From the NCBI GenBank assembly GCA_006739055.1, contig AP019702.1, positions 3,807,388-3,871,387 of the forward strand: 64,000 nucleotides of DNA. The letters are read 5' to 3'. Origin of the DNA: Allostella vacuolata. Lineage in GTDB: Bacteria; Pseudomonadota; Alphaproteobacteria; ATCC43930; Allostellaceae. The position numbers and the translations under genes are program-made. Shown here one piece after another: positions 44,701-52,013 of the stretch (position 1 is the first letter of the stretch; the number at the start of each line of letters is the position of its first letter). Below the pieces are notes generated by a model that saw only the letters and a list, made by a program, of their open reading frames with translations, did no database searches and had not been told where the DNA came from.

Positions 44701-46491
44701 CTCGAAATGAACGTCCTCGATGCGGACGTTCTCGAAGCTGCCGCCGCTGGCCGAGGCGTAGGCCGTGATGCCATAGCCGCCGCCGCTGATCGAGCCGCCG
44801 ACCATGGTGAAGTCGGTGACCTCGGCGGTCGCGACCTTGCGGATGCCGTTGCGGTTGCCGTCGAAGACGACGTTCTCGATCCGCACGCCGTCACCGCCGG
44901 TCAGATCGACCCCGAAGGCGTAGTCGGTGATGGTGACGTCCTGCAGCGTCACCCCGTCGCCGGTGATGCGGAAGGCGCTGCCGCTGTTGCCGCCCGGCCC
45001 GTCGATGATGGCCCCGGTGCCGAGCCCGTCGATCGTCACCTGCCGGGTGATCTCGAGGTCGAGCTGGCCGGTGTAGGTACCGTCCGCCAGCAGGATCACG
45101 TCGCCGTCGGCCGCCGCGTCGTGCGCCTCGGCGATCGTGCCGAAGCCGGCGCCCGCGGTGTCGACCAGGAGATAGGTGACCCCGTCGATGGCGACCTTCT
45201 CGACATCGACCAGGGTGTCGGTGCCGCCGGCATCGGCCACCCGCCAGGCGCCGTCCGAATAGCTGATGGTGGCGTTGGCGCCATAGACGGCCACATCGAT
45301 GCCGTCGCCCCCCTCCAGCCGGTCCGACCCGGCGCCGCCGTCCAGGACGTCCGTGCCGTCGCCGCCATCGATCGTGTCGTCGCCCCCCGCCCCCGACAGG
45401 GTATCCGCGCCGTCGCCGCCGACGATCTCGTCCGCGTCCGGGCTGCCGGTGAAGGCGATCCCGCCGTCGGGTGCCTCGAAGGAGACGGCGGCATCGACGC
45501 CGCTATAGGAATTGCCGGCATGGGCGACCGGCGTGGCCATCGTGCCGGACTGCAGAATCCCGTAGACGACGTCGGACAGCAGGTTGTCTTCGGCGACGAC
45601 CGCGTCGCTGTCGACGATGGCGATCCCGTATGATGTCGGGTACAGCGAGTTCGGCGCCTCGCTGGTCAGATCCAGGCCGTCGATGGTATTGCCGCTGACC
45701 TCCACCCCGGCTCCGGCCTGGTACAGCAGGATGCCCGACGGGTATCCGGACGCGGGCAGGTTCGCGGGGCCGCTATGGCCGATATTGATGATCTCGTTGT
45801 CAAGGATCGTGCCGGTCGCGCCGTAGCTGAGCTGGATGCCGTTCGGCGTCTGCGACGGCCAGGTGTCCGTCTCCAGTCCGATCGTGTTGTTCAGCAGATG
45901 CGCCACCAGGCTCGTGCCGGAGGCGACGATGCCGGTCTTCTGGAACAGGTCGATCGTCGCGCCGTCGACCGTCACCTCGCGCTCGGTATCGCCATAGGCG
46001 ACCGCCACGATCGCGTGGTTGCGCTGGTTGCCGGAGATGACCCCGCCCTGGATCTCGTTGATCCGCGTCACCCGGATCGAGCCGCCCTCCGCCTCCGAAT
46101 CCCCCAGCCGGGCGTCGGCGTCGCTGACGGCGATGCCGACGAAGGTGTGCTGGGAATGGGTGCCGGCGATCGCGCCCTGCTCGCGGCCGTCGATGGTCAC
46201 CCCTTGCAAGGACACATCGGCCCCGTTCTTGATGCCGACCACCGCGTAGTAGTTGCGCATCGAGGGCGAGGTCACGGCGACGTTGGCGACGAGGGATGCG
46301 GTGTCCGGCGCCTCGATGATCGTCAGCCCCTCGCCGGCGCCCTGGATCGAGATGTCGAGCCCGTCGACGGTGATCTGCTCGCGATAGGTTCCGGCCGCGA
46401 CCTGGATGACGTCGCCGTCCTCCGCGGCATCGATCGCTGCCTGGATGGTCGTGAAATCCGGATCGTCCCCGCCAACCGTGTACGTCGTCAC
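41731..46491 (-). CDS. Giant beta-helix / RTX / FG-GAP surface protein (module B)
   Basis: 1586 residues from a GTG with gggagagg before it. Domains: beta-helix (about 1-340, FTTIQAAIDAAEDGDVIQVAAGTY), RTX hinge (344-437), second beta-helix (437-735), hinge (750-845), FG-GAP/VCBS-like units (about 920-1565). It is a shorter relative of the module A protein, with one fewer helix-hinge unit. Its N-terminal helix is clearly different, while the third hinge region and several C-terminal units are almost identical in DNA. The final 35 residues match module A, suggesting a conserved attachment or export end. Confidence 0.8.
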   Translation of the reverse strand: MTTYTVGGDDPDFTTIQAAIDAAEDGDVIQVAAGTYREQITVDGLDISIQGAGEGLTIIEAPDTASLVANVAVTSPSMRNYYAVVGIKNGADVSLQGVTIDGREQGAIAGTHSQHTFVGIAVSDADARLGDSEAEGGSIRVTRINEIQGGVISGNQRNHAIVAVAYGDTEREVTVDGATIDLFQKTGIVASGTSLVAHLLNNTIGLETDTWPSQTPNGIQLSYGATGTILDNEIINIGHSGPANLPASGYPSGILLYQAGAGVEVSGNTIDGLDLTSEAPNSLYPTSYGIAIVDSDAVVAEDNLLSDVVYGILQSGTMATPVAHAGNSYSGVDAAVSFEAPDGGIAFTGSPDADEIVGGDGADTLSGAGGDDTIDGGDGTDVLDGGAGSDRLEGGDGIDVAVYGANATISYSDGAWRVADAGGTDTLVDVEKVAIDGVTYLLVDTAGAGFGTIAEAHDAAADGDVILLADGTYTGQLDLEITRQVTIDGLGTGAIIDGPGGNSGSAFRITGDGVTLQDVTITDYAFGVDLTGGDGVRIENVVFDGNRNGIRKVATAEVTDFTMVGGSISGGGYGITAYASASGGSFENVRIEDVHFEDLYYKGIYAEELGQATITGISMDSVGETGDDFGKFGAGIDINLKFGDFSDILIEDFAFTNVGHSYGADSVDADPTGAAIAVKARDDGGTYGTNPATLDDVVIRSGTIDGTSTAIRIGEPGQVNAGPTNVLVQAVGITDAALGQYDNRTSSVLTVQGTGGADAVLASGSATGRFNLNGNVGTDTVQGGPANDTLYGGADNDTVIASGGTDLFSGGAGTDMVRVPSGGFGSKAFLTVTDFSVGEAVDLSALGTPSLTTGGAETLTQGQYSVTATQVGSTWQHVVEIGIDGTAGSDLQLTLVSDQELEGTLSSGILTFSTSTPAVPVYADYVFEWSPRGLVAVAAGTPAGFTGANLVASPGAGWEFRGTGDFNNDGQDDLLWWNAGLSAAAYSLRTGNTTFSAMQWIGGPGDGWIVADIADVTGSGADDLIWTTADGSDVRVSNGASAAGTSITLSGDWVYGGVGNFDGNGDKILWSSAANDGITFTALASNAEGASNYLGLDAVTDFAVVEVADLGGDGRHDVISANADRSELIVTNYAPGSGNAVSTRISDVGAGWSFVASGSFGGVSDGLLWKNADGTAYAIVQLSLDAATGIYSTAYQGLFVSADWTVDRVYDADGIGADEILIRNDALDGYAILRQSGNYALESADWIGNMLSTDVWRSGYPGNVSPGAGWTLDRFADLDGDGIDDTLWWNAGTGEAAWRAVDVDGNLGATTAIGSPGSGYTIAWVADVVGDDRDDIVWVSGDGQTAIVSDGPATTGTAATVNSDYVFAGIGDIGGGTKLLWEKVVGFSGMASTNLDGSGAAWLDGQHAGSGWNLVGVADFLDDGTVDYLWENAGVADGVSFTTPDATTPVNWFSAPAVTGWSVAAFGDVDGGGDLELVWQRASDGMMAISRLGADGNGGIVASQANAWVGTLGAGWVIDGLVDTDGDGEQEVLWFNSGLGGYALQRDPFDIASAGWIGNPPGGSIASIETWRLDQWRIEDTANFAT
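43301..44420. repeat. Near-identical block shared with module A (copy in B)
   Basis: Partner of 35685-36804 at a fixed offset of 7616 bases. In a 180-base sample (about 43318-43497) I counted only two differences, while adjoining segments (about 42880-43300) differ heavily. This pattern suggests recent gene conversion or selection on only some domains. Confidence 0.9.
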
Positions 46492-46894
46492 ACGCCTCTC
46501 CCAAGTTTGGTCATCGCGGCTGAGTGCCGATGGAATCCGTCCACGCAACAGGTGGGCCATGAAGATCCGGAAAATGTACGATCAGAAAACTTCACCCCTG
46601 TCACCAAATCCAGCAGACAAATCTACCAACCCCTCTCATGCAATAACTGGCGCACGTCTTCGCACCCTCAACCAAGGGTGCAAAATTCAGATGAATTGCT
46701 TTTTATGATTTCTTGACGATCCACGGATGCCGTCGACACCCTGGATGACCCTTCCCCGAGGCTAGGCCAAATTTATCTTTCAAATTGGTCACGTACAACC
46801 GCGGCCGCCCGGTTCGAGCCGACCGATTGATCCATATTGGCGTGAGTTGGACAGCCAGCCCCGGTTCCGGGGCGGACGCGCGGCCGGCGCCGGT
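46492..46894. other. AT-rich upstream region of module B
   Basis: About 400 bp before the module B giant gene, distinctly lower in GC than its surroundings (about 46560-46800). It presumably carries the module B promoter on the minus strand; several T- and A-rich runs are present but no clear consensus pair. It holds the inverted repeat at 46662-46681. No gene seen. Confidence 0.5.
46662..46681. promoter_or_regulatory. Inverted repeat in module B upstream region
   Basis: gcaccct and agggtgc pair perfectly around six bases (caacca). It lies about 170 bp before the module B GTG. It could be an operator or a small hairpin in the leader. Confidence 0.3.
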
Positions 46895-47479
46895 TCAGCC
46901 GGCGCGGGTGGCCCTGAAGAGGCGGATGCCCGCCACCGTCGCCACCAGGAGCAGCAGGGCCCCCAGGAAATTGCCGATCGTGCCGCTCAGGAGATTGCCG
47001 GCGAAGTCGGCGCGCTCCTCGAAGCCGAGCACGATCAACTGCACGTTGAGGAACAGCTCGCTGACGAAGGCGCAGAGCACGGCCAGCACGGGAAGGTGCC
47101 ACCAGTCCAGGTCGGTCCAGGGATGGCGAGGGCCGAGGACGGCCGAGAACAGGGCGACGGACAGCCACGGCATCAGGGCCGCGCCGGAGGCGACGAACGC
47201 CACCATGCAGAGCCCGATGCCCGGCAGGATGTCGTCGATCGCCGGAATCGCCCCGAGCGCCATGCCGACGGCCGCGCGCCAGCCGAACAGCATGATCAGC
47301 ACGATCCGCACGCCGGCCGGCACGAAGATCCAGTGGATGTACGCCTCCTTCTGGGTCCAGACGAAGAAGACGTAGTTGTTGAGGAAGACGGCCAGCAGCC
47401 AGACGACCGCCACCAGCCCGATGACCATCAGATTGCCCAGCAGGTCTCGCGCCCGCCGGGCAGGCCCTTCATCCATCAT
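46895..47479 (-). CDS. MASE1-like integral membrane protein
   Basis: 194 residues with five or six membrane helices. The segment EAYIHWIFVPAGVRIVLIMLFGWRAAVGMALGA resembles the WPPAGIALAxLLLFGxRxWPGIxLG core of MASE1 sensory domains, but no output domain is attached. It is the last gene of a tight run after hspQ, CopD-like and winged-helix genes. It may sense a membrane or envelope state for the regulator next door; this is inference. Confidence 0.5.
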   Translation of the reverse strand: MMDEGPARRARDLLGNLMVIGLVAVVWLLAVFLNNYVFFVWTQKEAYIHWIFVPAGVRIVLIMLFGWRAAVGMALGAIPAIDDILPGIGLCMVAFVASGAALMPWLSVALFSAVLGPRHPWTDLDWWHLPVLAVLCAFVSELFLNVQLIVLGFEERADFAGNLLSGTIGNFLGALLLLVATVAGIRLFRATRAG

Positions 47480-47500
47480 TCAACCGACCGGCAGCGGTCG

Positions 47501-47854
47501 CTACGACCGGCCGGCCGCCAGGTGCGTATCCAGCGACCATGACACGAGGTTCAGATTGCGCTGCGCCTTCTCGGTCAGGCGCACTTCCTTGCGGACCCGG
47601 CTGCCGTCGGCATAGCGGATCTCGACCCAGTCATTCTGCTCCAGGTGGCGCAGGCGCTTGGCCACCGTCATCGGCGCGCCCAGGTCCCGGTTCCGCACCA
47701 CGTCCGAGATGTGCACGGCCGTGCCCGCGGCGATCACCCCGCCGATCGCCACCAGCACCCGCCGCTCTTCCGGCGTCAACTCCCTAAGCTGGCTTCGCCC
47801 TTCCGCCGCCGCGATGATGTTGTGCAGCGCGAACAAGGTCTTCTTGAGTTCCAT
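47501..47854 (-). CDS. Winged-helix (MarR-like) DNA-binding protein
   Basis: 117 residues. RELTPEERRVLVAIGGVIAAG, VHISDVVRNRDLGAPMTVAKRLRHLEQNDWVEIRYADGSRVRKEVRLTEKAQ gives helix-turn-helix followed by a wing with charged tip, as in MarR or PadR-like regulators, and LTEKAQ is the usual post-wing segment. No effector domain is present. It sits 11 bp after the CopD-like gene and 21 bp before the MASE1-like gene, so probably regulates this operon. Signal unknown. Confidence 0.7.
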   Translation of the reverse strand: MELKKTLFALHNIIAAAEGRSQLRELTPEERRVLVAIGGVIAAGTAVHISDVVRNRDLGAPMTVAKRLRHLEQNDWVEIRYADGSRVRKEVRLTEKAQRNLNLVSWSLDTHLAAGRS

Positions 47855-47865
47855 CCTGCACCGCC

Positions 47866-48321
47866 CTAGAGCCAGCGACCGCCGGCCCCGATAAGAACCG
47901 TGAACGTCCCGAGCCACATGTTGATCGTCACGATGACGCGTATCTGGTTCAGGTTGTGCGCGGCCGTCGGCCAGTCCCGCTGGGCGACCGCCTGCTCCAG
48001 CCGCCGTCTGGGTGCGAACCACAGATGGGCGAAAAGAAGCATCATGACGATGCCGGTCGCCTGCATGACATGCACATAGACCCCGAAGGACCCGAAGCCG
48101 CGCACCGCCAGTATGCCATATCCCGATGCCAGCAACATCAGGATCGCGCCCCAGACGAACCGAAAGAACCGCCCGAGGACGGCGGCCATGAAGGGCAGGC
48201 GCTGCGCCGGCTCGAACGCGGCTGCGGCTGGGCGCAGGCAGAAATGCGCGAACACCATGCCGCCGACCCAGACGCTGGCCGATATCGCATGCAGCGCAAC
48301 GAGGCTGCCGAGCGTGCCCAT
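47866..48321 (-). CDS. CopD-family integral membrane protein
   Basis: 151 residues with four membrane helices. The first, LGSLVALHAISASVWVGGMVFAHFCLRP, matches the LHxxaaxxWvGgmxf motif of CopD/YebZ-type proteins, with histidines near the membrane face; RVIVTINMWLGTFTVLIG closes the protein. CopD relatives are linked to copper uptake or resistance; this stand-alone form has no CopC partner. In a run with hspQ (33 bp upstream). Confidence 0.7.
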   Translation of the reverse strand: MGTLGSLVALHAISASVWVGGMVFAHFCLRPAAAAFEPAQRLPFMAAVLGRFFRFVWGAILMLLASGYGILAVRGFGSFGVYVHVMQATGIVMMLLFAHLWFAPRRRLEQAVAQRDWPTAAHNLNQIRVIVTINMWLGTFTVLIGAGGRWL

Positions 48322-48354
48322 TTCCTGCCTTGCTCCTTTCGCTTCCCCGGCCGC

Positions 48355-48687
48355 CTAGTGACCGCGGCCGGGACGCGGACGGTAGCGGCCGTCGGCCAGC
48401 TCCCCGAACATCTCCGCCACCTGGGGGTGGTTGACCGGCCGCCCCGTCTCGTCCGGCAGCAGGTTCTGCTCCGAGACGTAAGCGACATAGGTCGACTGCT
48501 CGTTCTCCGCCAGCAGATGATAGAAGGGCTGGTCCTTGCGCGGGCGGAGATGCGCCGGAATCGACTGGTACCACTCGTCGGTGTTGGCGAACTCCGGGTC
48601 GACGTCGAAGATCACGCCGCGGAACGGGTAGTAGCGGTGACGGACCACCTGTCCGATGGGAAACTTGGCCTGGCGTTCGATCGGCAT
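48355..48687 (-). CDS. hspQ: Heat shock protein HspQ
   Basis: 110 residues with the YccV/HspQ fold pattern: KFPIGQVVRHRYYPFRGVIFDVDPEF, then PFYHLLAENEQSTYVAYVSEQNLLPD. HspQ binds hemimethylated DNA and acts as an adaptor or specificity enhancer of Lon protease in enteric bacteria. The C-terminal YRPRPGRGH tail is an addition. First gene in a minus-strand run of four closely spaced genes. Confidence 0.92.
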   Translation of the reverse strand: MPIERQAKFPIGQVVRHRYYPFRGVIFDVDPEFANTDEWYQSIPAHLRPRKDQPFYHLLAENEQSTYVAYVSEQNLLPDETGRPVNHPQVAEMFGELADGRYRPRPGRGH

Positions 48688-48774
48688 CGGGAAATTGTCG
48701 GGACCGTGAATTCGGGGGCGGTGGGAGAGCGTCGGCCCGACGAGTCCGGATGGACACGCCCGCCATGATTGATT

Positions 48775-49626
48775 CTAGCGGCAAGCGGCCGGGCTTGTCT
48801 CCCCCTCACGGGCGTCCGCCGGCGACGGGCGCGCCACCGTCATGAAGAGCCACGGCGTCGGCCCCGACCGCCACTCCCACAGCGCCAGCATCCGGTCCAG
48901 ATCGCTCGCCCGGTCGAAGCTGTCCGGCATTGCGAAGGGCAGGACCTGGCGACGGTGCAACTCGATCCGGTGCGTCGCGCGGAACCGCCGGGCAATCACC
49001 TCGGACAGGCCGGGCGTGAAGCAGTCGTGGCATTCGACCAGGACATCCATGGCGGCCAGCGCCGGATGGGCGACCGGGTCGAGCAGGTCCTTCTCCGCGC
49101 CCTCGATGTCGCAGACGACGATCGCGCGGCCGCCGGCATAGCGGGCGAAGTCGGCCCCCGCCAGCGTGCCGCCGACATCGATCCGTCCGGCCAGGTCGTT
49201 GCGCTCGATCAGGCGGCGGCAGGCCGCTTGCGCCCCGGGGTTGGTGTCGAAGGCATGGAAGCGGGCCGCGGGCATGCGGCGGGCCATCCCGACCGCATAG
49301 TAGCCCTCGGCACAGCCGACATTGACCACCACGTCATACGGGGTGCCGATGATCCGCTCGACCACCGCGTGGAGTTCACGCTCGTAGGAGCCGAGGAGCT
49401 TGGGCACATGGCAGCCCTCCATCACCTCGGTCAGGCCGGTCAGGCCCGCGAACGGTCCCGAGAGGACGGTGCCGTGGTAGCGCGCCAGCAGGTGGTTGCG
49501 GATCATGGTCTGCCGCCAGCGCGACAGCATCGCCAGCGCCTTGCCCATGCGCTGGCGGTTGTCGAGTGCCGGGTTGGCAAGGTCGCCGGCCAGATAGCCG
49601 GCGACGCGATCGGTCAGGTCTTTCAC
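48775..49626 (-). CDS. FkbM-like SAM-dependent methyltransferase
   Basis: About 283 residues from a GTG at 49626 (MKDLTDRVAGYLAG). The SAM-binding core is VVVNVGCAEGYYAVGMARRMPAARFHAFDTNPGAQ, followed by a CDIEGAEKDLLD segment that matches the conserved DIEGxExxLL motif of FkbM-type methyltransferases. These methylate sugar or phenolic oxygens. The frame continues upstream without family-like sequence; no clear ribosome site supports the GTG, so the start is tentative. Neighbours do not reveal the substrate. Confidence 0.75.
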   Translation of the reverse strand: MKDLTDRVAGYLAGDLANPALDNRQRMGKALAMLSRWRQTMIRNHLLARYHGTVLSGPFAGLTGLTEVMEGCHVPKLLGSYERELHAVVERIIGTPYDVVVNVGCAEGYYAVGMARRMPAARFHAFDTNPGAQAACRRLIERNDLAGRIDVGGTLAGADFARYAGGRAIVVCDIEGAEKDLLDPVAHPALAAMDVLVECHDCFTPGLSEVIARRFRATHRIELHRRQVLPFAMPDSFDRASDLDRMLALWEWRSGPTPWLFMTVARPSPADAREGETSPAACR

Positions 49627-49724
49627 GCCGGCGACAATGGCACGGCCGGGCGTCCGGCACAAAACCGGACCGTGGGACCGTCCGCCGCATTGCCGGGAGC
49701 CCCGGCGGTGCGCATGGTGTCGCC

Positions 49725-50096
49725 ATGCTGCATTCCCGCCTTCACCGCGCGTTCCTGGTCGCGGCCGGCCTCTATGGAGCCGCCGGAGTCGCCACCGCGG
49801 CCATCGCCGCCCATGCCGCGGCCGGCACGGCGACGGGCGAGCTGCTGCGAACCGCATCGCAATTCCTGATGATCCAGGGGGCCGCCATCGCCGCCGCCGC
49901 CGCGCTCGGCGCCGGCTGGGCGGGCGGCATCATGACGGCGGGGACCCTGCTCTTCTGCGGCGACCTGCTGGTCCGGGCCTGGACCGGCCAGCGCATCCTG
50001 CCGCTGGCGGCGCCCGTCGGTGGCTCGCTCCTCATCATCGGCTGGCTGGCCCTTGCATGGAGCGGCCTGCGCAGGCCGGGATCGGGGCCCGGCTGA
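49725..50096 (+). CDS. DUF423-family membrane protein
   Basis: 123 residues with four membrane helices, the standard DUF423 (YgdD) size. Recognisable parts are AAGLYGAAGVATAAIAAHAA (family LxGAFGAHxL-like), SQFLMIQGAAI, and LPLAAPVGGSLLIIGWLALAW. Function unknown. Divergent from the methyltransferase gene. Its stop is followed by the hairpin repeat array. Confidence 0.78.
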   Translation: MLHSRLHRAFLVAAGLYGAAGVATAAIAAHAAAGTATGELLRTASQFLMIQGAAIAAAAALGAGWAGGIMTAGTLLFCGDLLVRAWTGQRILPLAAPVGGSLLIIGWLALAWSGLRRPGSGPG

Positions 50097-50121
50097 CGCC
50101 GGCCTGGTGCCGCGGCGATTT

Positions 50122-50175
50122 GGTGCCGCGGCCGGGCGGACGACCCCTGCCGATCCGCCGCCCGACCGCGACACC
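50122..50175. repeat. Hairpin of repeat copy 1
   Basis: Arms 50122-50136 and 50161-50175, 15 positions each. Two positions mismatch as C against A when read on the plus strand but would be G-U pairs in a minus-strand RNA. Confidence 0.7.
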
Positions 50176-50280
50176 TCCGAACGATCGCCGATCCGCTGGG
50201 TCTTGCGGGAACTCCCCTGCCGCAAGGCATCCGGGAAGGTCCCGCCGGAGCGTCGATGCCCGGATCCCAACCGGGTATTT

Positions 50281-50334
50281 GGTGCCGCGACGGAACGGAC
50301 GACCCCTGCCGACCGGCCGCCCCGTCGCGGCACC
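50281..50334. repeat. Hairpin of repeat copy 2
   Basis: ggtgccgcgacgg (50281-50293) pairs perfectly with ccgtcgcggcacc (50322-50334). Confidence 0.8.
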
Positions 50335-50445
50335 GTCCGGGCAATCGCCGATCCGCTGGGTCCTTGCGGGGCCCTCCCTGGCCGCGAAGCCGCGGGGGAA
50401 GTCCCTGCCGGAGCGGTCGATGCCCGGATTCGAGAACTCTGGTTT

Positions 50446-50499
50446 GGTGCCGCGACGGAACGGACGACCCCTGCCGACCGGCCGTCCCGTCGCGGCACC
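50446..50499. repeat. Hairpin of repeat copy 3
   Basis: Same 13-base arms as copy 2, at 50446-50458 and 50487-50499, with a loop of the same length. Confidence 0.8.
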
Positions 50500-50605
50500 G
50501 TCCAGGCGATCGCCCGATCCGCTGGGTCTTGCTGGTGGCCGCCATCGCTGGAGGCTCCGGGCAACAGAGCGGACGAACGCCGGAAACCCGACGAACCTGG
50601 ATTTT

Positions 50606-50658
50606 GGTGCTGCGGCCGGACGGACGACCCCTGCCGACCGCCGCCCGGCCGCAGCACC
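50606..50658. repeat. Hairpin of repeat copy 4
   Basis: ggtgctgcggccgg (50606-50619) pairs perfectly with ccggccgcagcacc (50645-50658). Relative to copies 2 and 3 both arms have changed so that pairing is kept. Confidence 0.8.
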
Positions 50659-50974
50659 GACCCGCCGCGCCGTCCGATCCGCTGGGTCCCGCTGGACCGT
50701 CCGAAGACGGGCCCTGCGGCGAAGCGGCCGACGCGCCGGGGTCCCGACCGGCCCGCCCGCGACCTGTGCCGCGGGCGGGCCGGCCAACTCACTGCACGGC
50801 GACAGCCCCCTTTCCCTGGGAGAAATTCGTTTCCGCGCAAATAGGAACCAATATCGTCAATGGGTTACGAGTCGTTATCACGCGACGGGCGCCCCCATTC
50901 GCCGCTATGCTGCGGCCATCGCGTCGGCCCCATGCCCGGGGCTCGGCGACCGAACCCATGAAGGAGACGGCATC

Positions 50975-51454
50975 GTGAAGACCGACGCGGAGGTGATCGT
51001 TCACCTCAATCGCCTCCTCAAGAACGAGCTCACGGCGATCAACCAGTACTTCCTGCACGCCCGGACCCTGAAGCACTGGGGCTTCGAGCGCCTCGGCAAG
51101 AAGATCTACGAAGAGTCGATCGGCGAGATGCGCCATGCCGACCGGCTCATCCAGCGCATCCTGATGATCGACGGCCACCCCAACCTGCAGGACCTGGGCA
51201 AGCTGCTGATCGGCGAGACCGTGCTCGAATGCCTGGAGTCCGACCTGCGGCTGGAGACGACCGCCCGCCGCGACGTGCTGGCCGCCGTCGCCCATTGCGA
51301 GCGCGTCCAGGACTATGTCTCGCGCGAGATCGCGGTCTCCATCCTGGAGGACACCGAGGAGCATATCGACTTCCTCGAAACCGAGCTTGGCCTGGCCGAG
51401 AAGGTCGGCCTGCCCAACTACCTGCAATCCCAGATCGGCGACCATTCGAGCTGA
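50975..51454 (+). CDS. bfr: Bacterioferritin
   Basis: 159 residues from a GTG eight bases after aaggag. It aligns with E. coli Bfr without gaps through the core: E18, E51, H54, E94 and H130 of the dinuclear ferroxidase site and the heme ligand M52 are present. At the position of E. coli E127, however, this protein has threonine (EDTEEHID). Bfr assembles as 24-mers that oxidise and store iron and bind heme between subunits. Convergent with bfd, four bases apart at their stops. Confidence 0.95.
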   Translation: MKTDAEVIVHLNRLLKNELTAINQYFLHARTLKHWGFERLGKKIYEESIGEMRHADRLIQRILMIDGHPNLQDLGKLLIGETVLECLESDLRLETTARRDVLAAVAHCERVQDYVSREIAVSILEDTEEHIDFLETELGLAEKVGLPNYLQSQIGDHSS

Positions 51455-51458
51455 CCCG

Positions 51459-51653
51459 TCAGCCGGCCGCGGCGCAGGCCATCCGGTCGGCACCGGCCGG
51501 CGCGGCCAGCATCTCCCGGATCGTCGGCAGGCACGACCCGCATTGCGGGGCATTGCCACACCGGCGAAACACGTCCCCGCAGCGGCGCGCCCCGGCCGCC
51601 ACGGCGGCGCGGATTTCGCGATCGGAGATTACTCGACAACTGCAGACGATCAT
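51459..51653 (-). CDS. bfd: Bacterioferritin-associated ferredoxin
   Basis: 64 residues. Four cysteines, C4, C6, C38 and C41, in the CxC...CxxC spacing of Bfd proteins hold a [2Fe-2S] cluster. Bfd docks on bacterioferritin at the heme and delivers electrons to release stored iron when iron is scarce. It lies tail to tail with bfr rather than in the usual same-strand pair. A 17-bp palindrome just upstream is a candidate iron-responsive operator. Confidence 0.92.
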   Translation of the reverse strand: MIVCSCRVISDREIRAAVAAGARRCGDVFRRCGNAPQCGSCLPTIREMLAAPAGADRMACAAAG

Positions 51654-51665
51654 GGGCACCAGCAA

Positions 51666-51682
51666 CTGCGAACCATTCGCAG
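51666..51682 (-). promoter_or_regulatory. Candidate Fur-family operator before bfd
   Basis: ctgcgaa-cca-ttcgcag is a perfect 7-3-7 inverted repeat 13 bp upstream of the bfd ATG. Read as TGCGAATGGTTCGCA on the minus strand, it resembles TGC(A/G)A...T(T/C)GCA iron-regulator boxes of alphaproteobacteria. Iron repression of bfd would be expected. Not verified against a matrix. Confidence 0.45.
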
Positions 51683-52013
51683 AGACTGTACGCAGGAGCC
51701 CCGCGAAGATCAAGCGCGAATGCGAGCGATTGTCGATGGTCGGGGAAACGCCGAAGGGGAGCGCCGAAAAGGGCAGGGCCGGCCCCGGCCCGGCTAAGGG
51801 AAATGGGCCGGAATCCCACAGGATCCCGGCCCACCGGCCCGGTTGCGTGGTGGCCGGTGGACGGGAGGGACGTCCCCGGCCGCGCGCCGCATCGCGGGCC
51901 TGAAGGGCGGCTGCCGCGGACGGCGCCTGCCCTCTCGCCACAAGAGATGGGGATGGGGGCGGCCGTCCCAACCCATTAGGCATTCAACAGGTCGTGAGAG
52001 CCGCCCGGGACGA

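Larger units (their letters stand above)
50119..50720. repeat. Four tandem copies of an approximately 160-bp hairpin-bearing element
   Basis: Copies begin with tttggtgc at 50119, 50278, 50443 and 50603, so spacing is 159-165 bp. Each has: a long inverted-repeat hairpin; a conserved loop core ggacgacccctgccga; then cgatccgctgggt after the hairpin. Between hairpins the copies diverge. No open frame across the array looks coding. It is unlike CRISPR (repeat too long, no constant spacer size) and lies between DUF423 and bfr. Confidence 0.9.

Noticed and set aside
32892-46491. RTX cytotoxin (haemolysin-type) operon
   Set aside because: No acyltransferase, no pore-forming hydrophobic domain and no type I secretion genes are present; the repeat architecture is that of structural or adhesive proteins.
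50119-50720. CRISPR array, or a chain of guanidine riboswitch hairpins, because acgacccc recurs
   Set aside because: Repeat units are about 160 bp, arms rather than spacers are conserved, and the ACGA motif sits in an open loop without the short closing stem of guanidine-II hairpins.
50020-50844. Plus- and minus-strand frames across the hairpin array
   Set aside because: The same repeat is open in several frames at once, each Arg/Pro-rich, with no start site or family; structure, not coding, is what is conserved.
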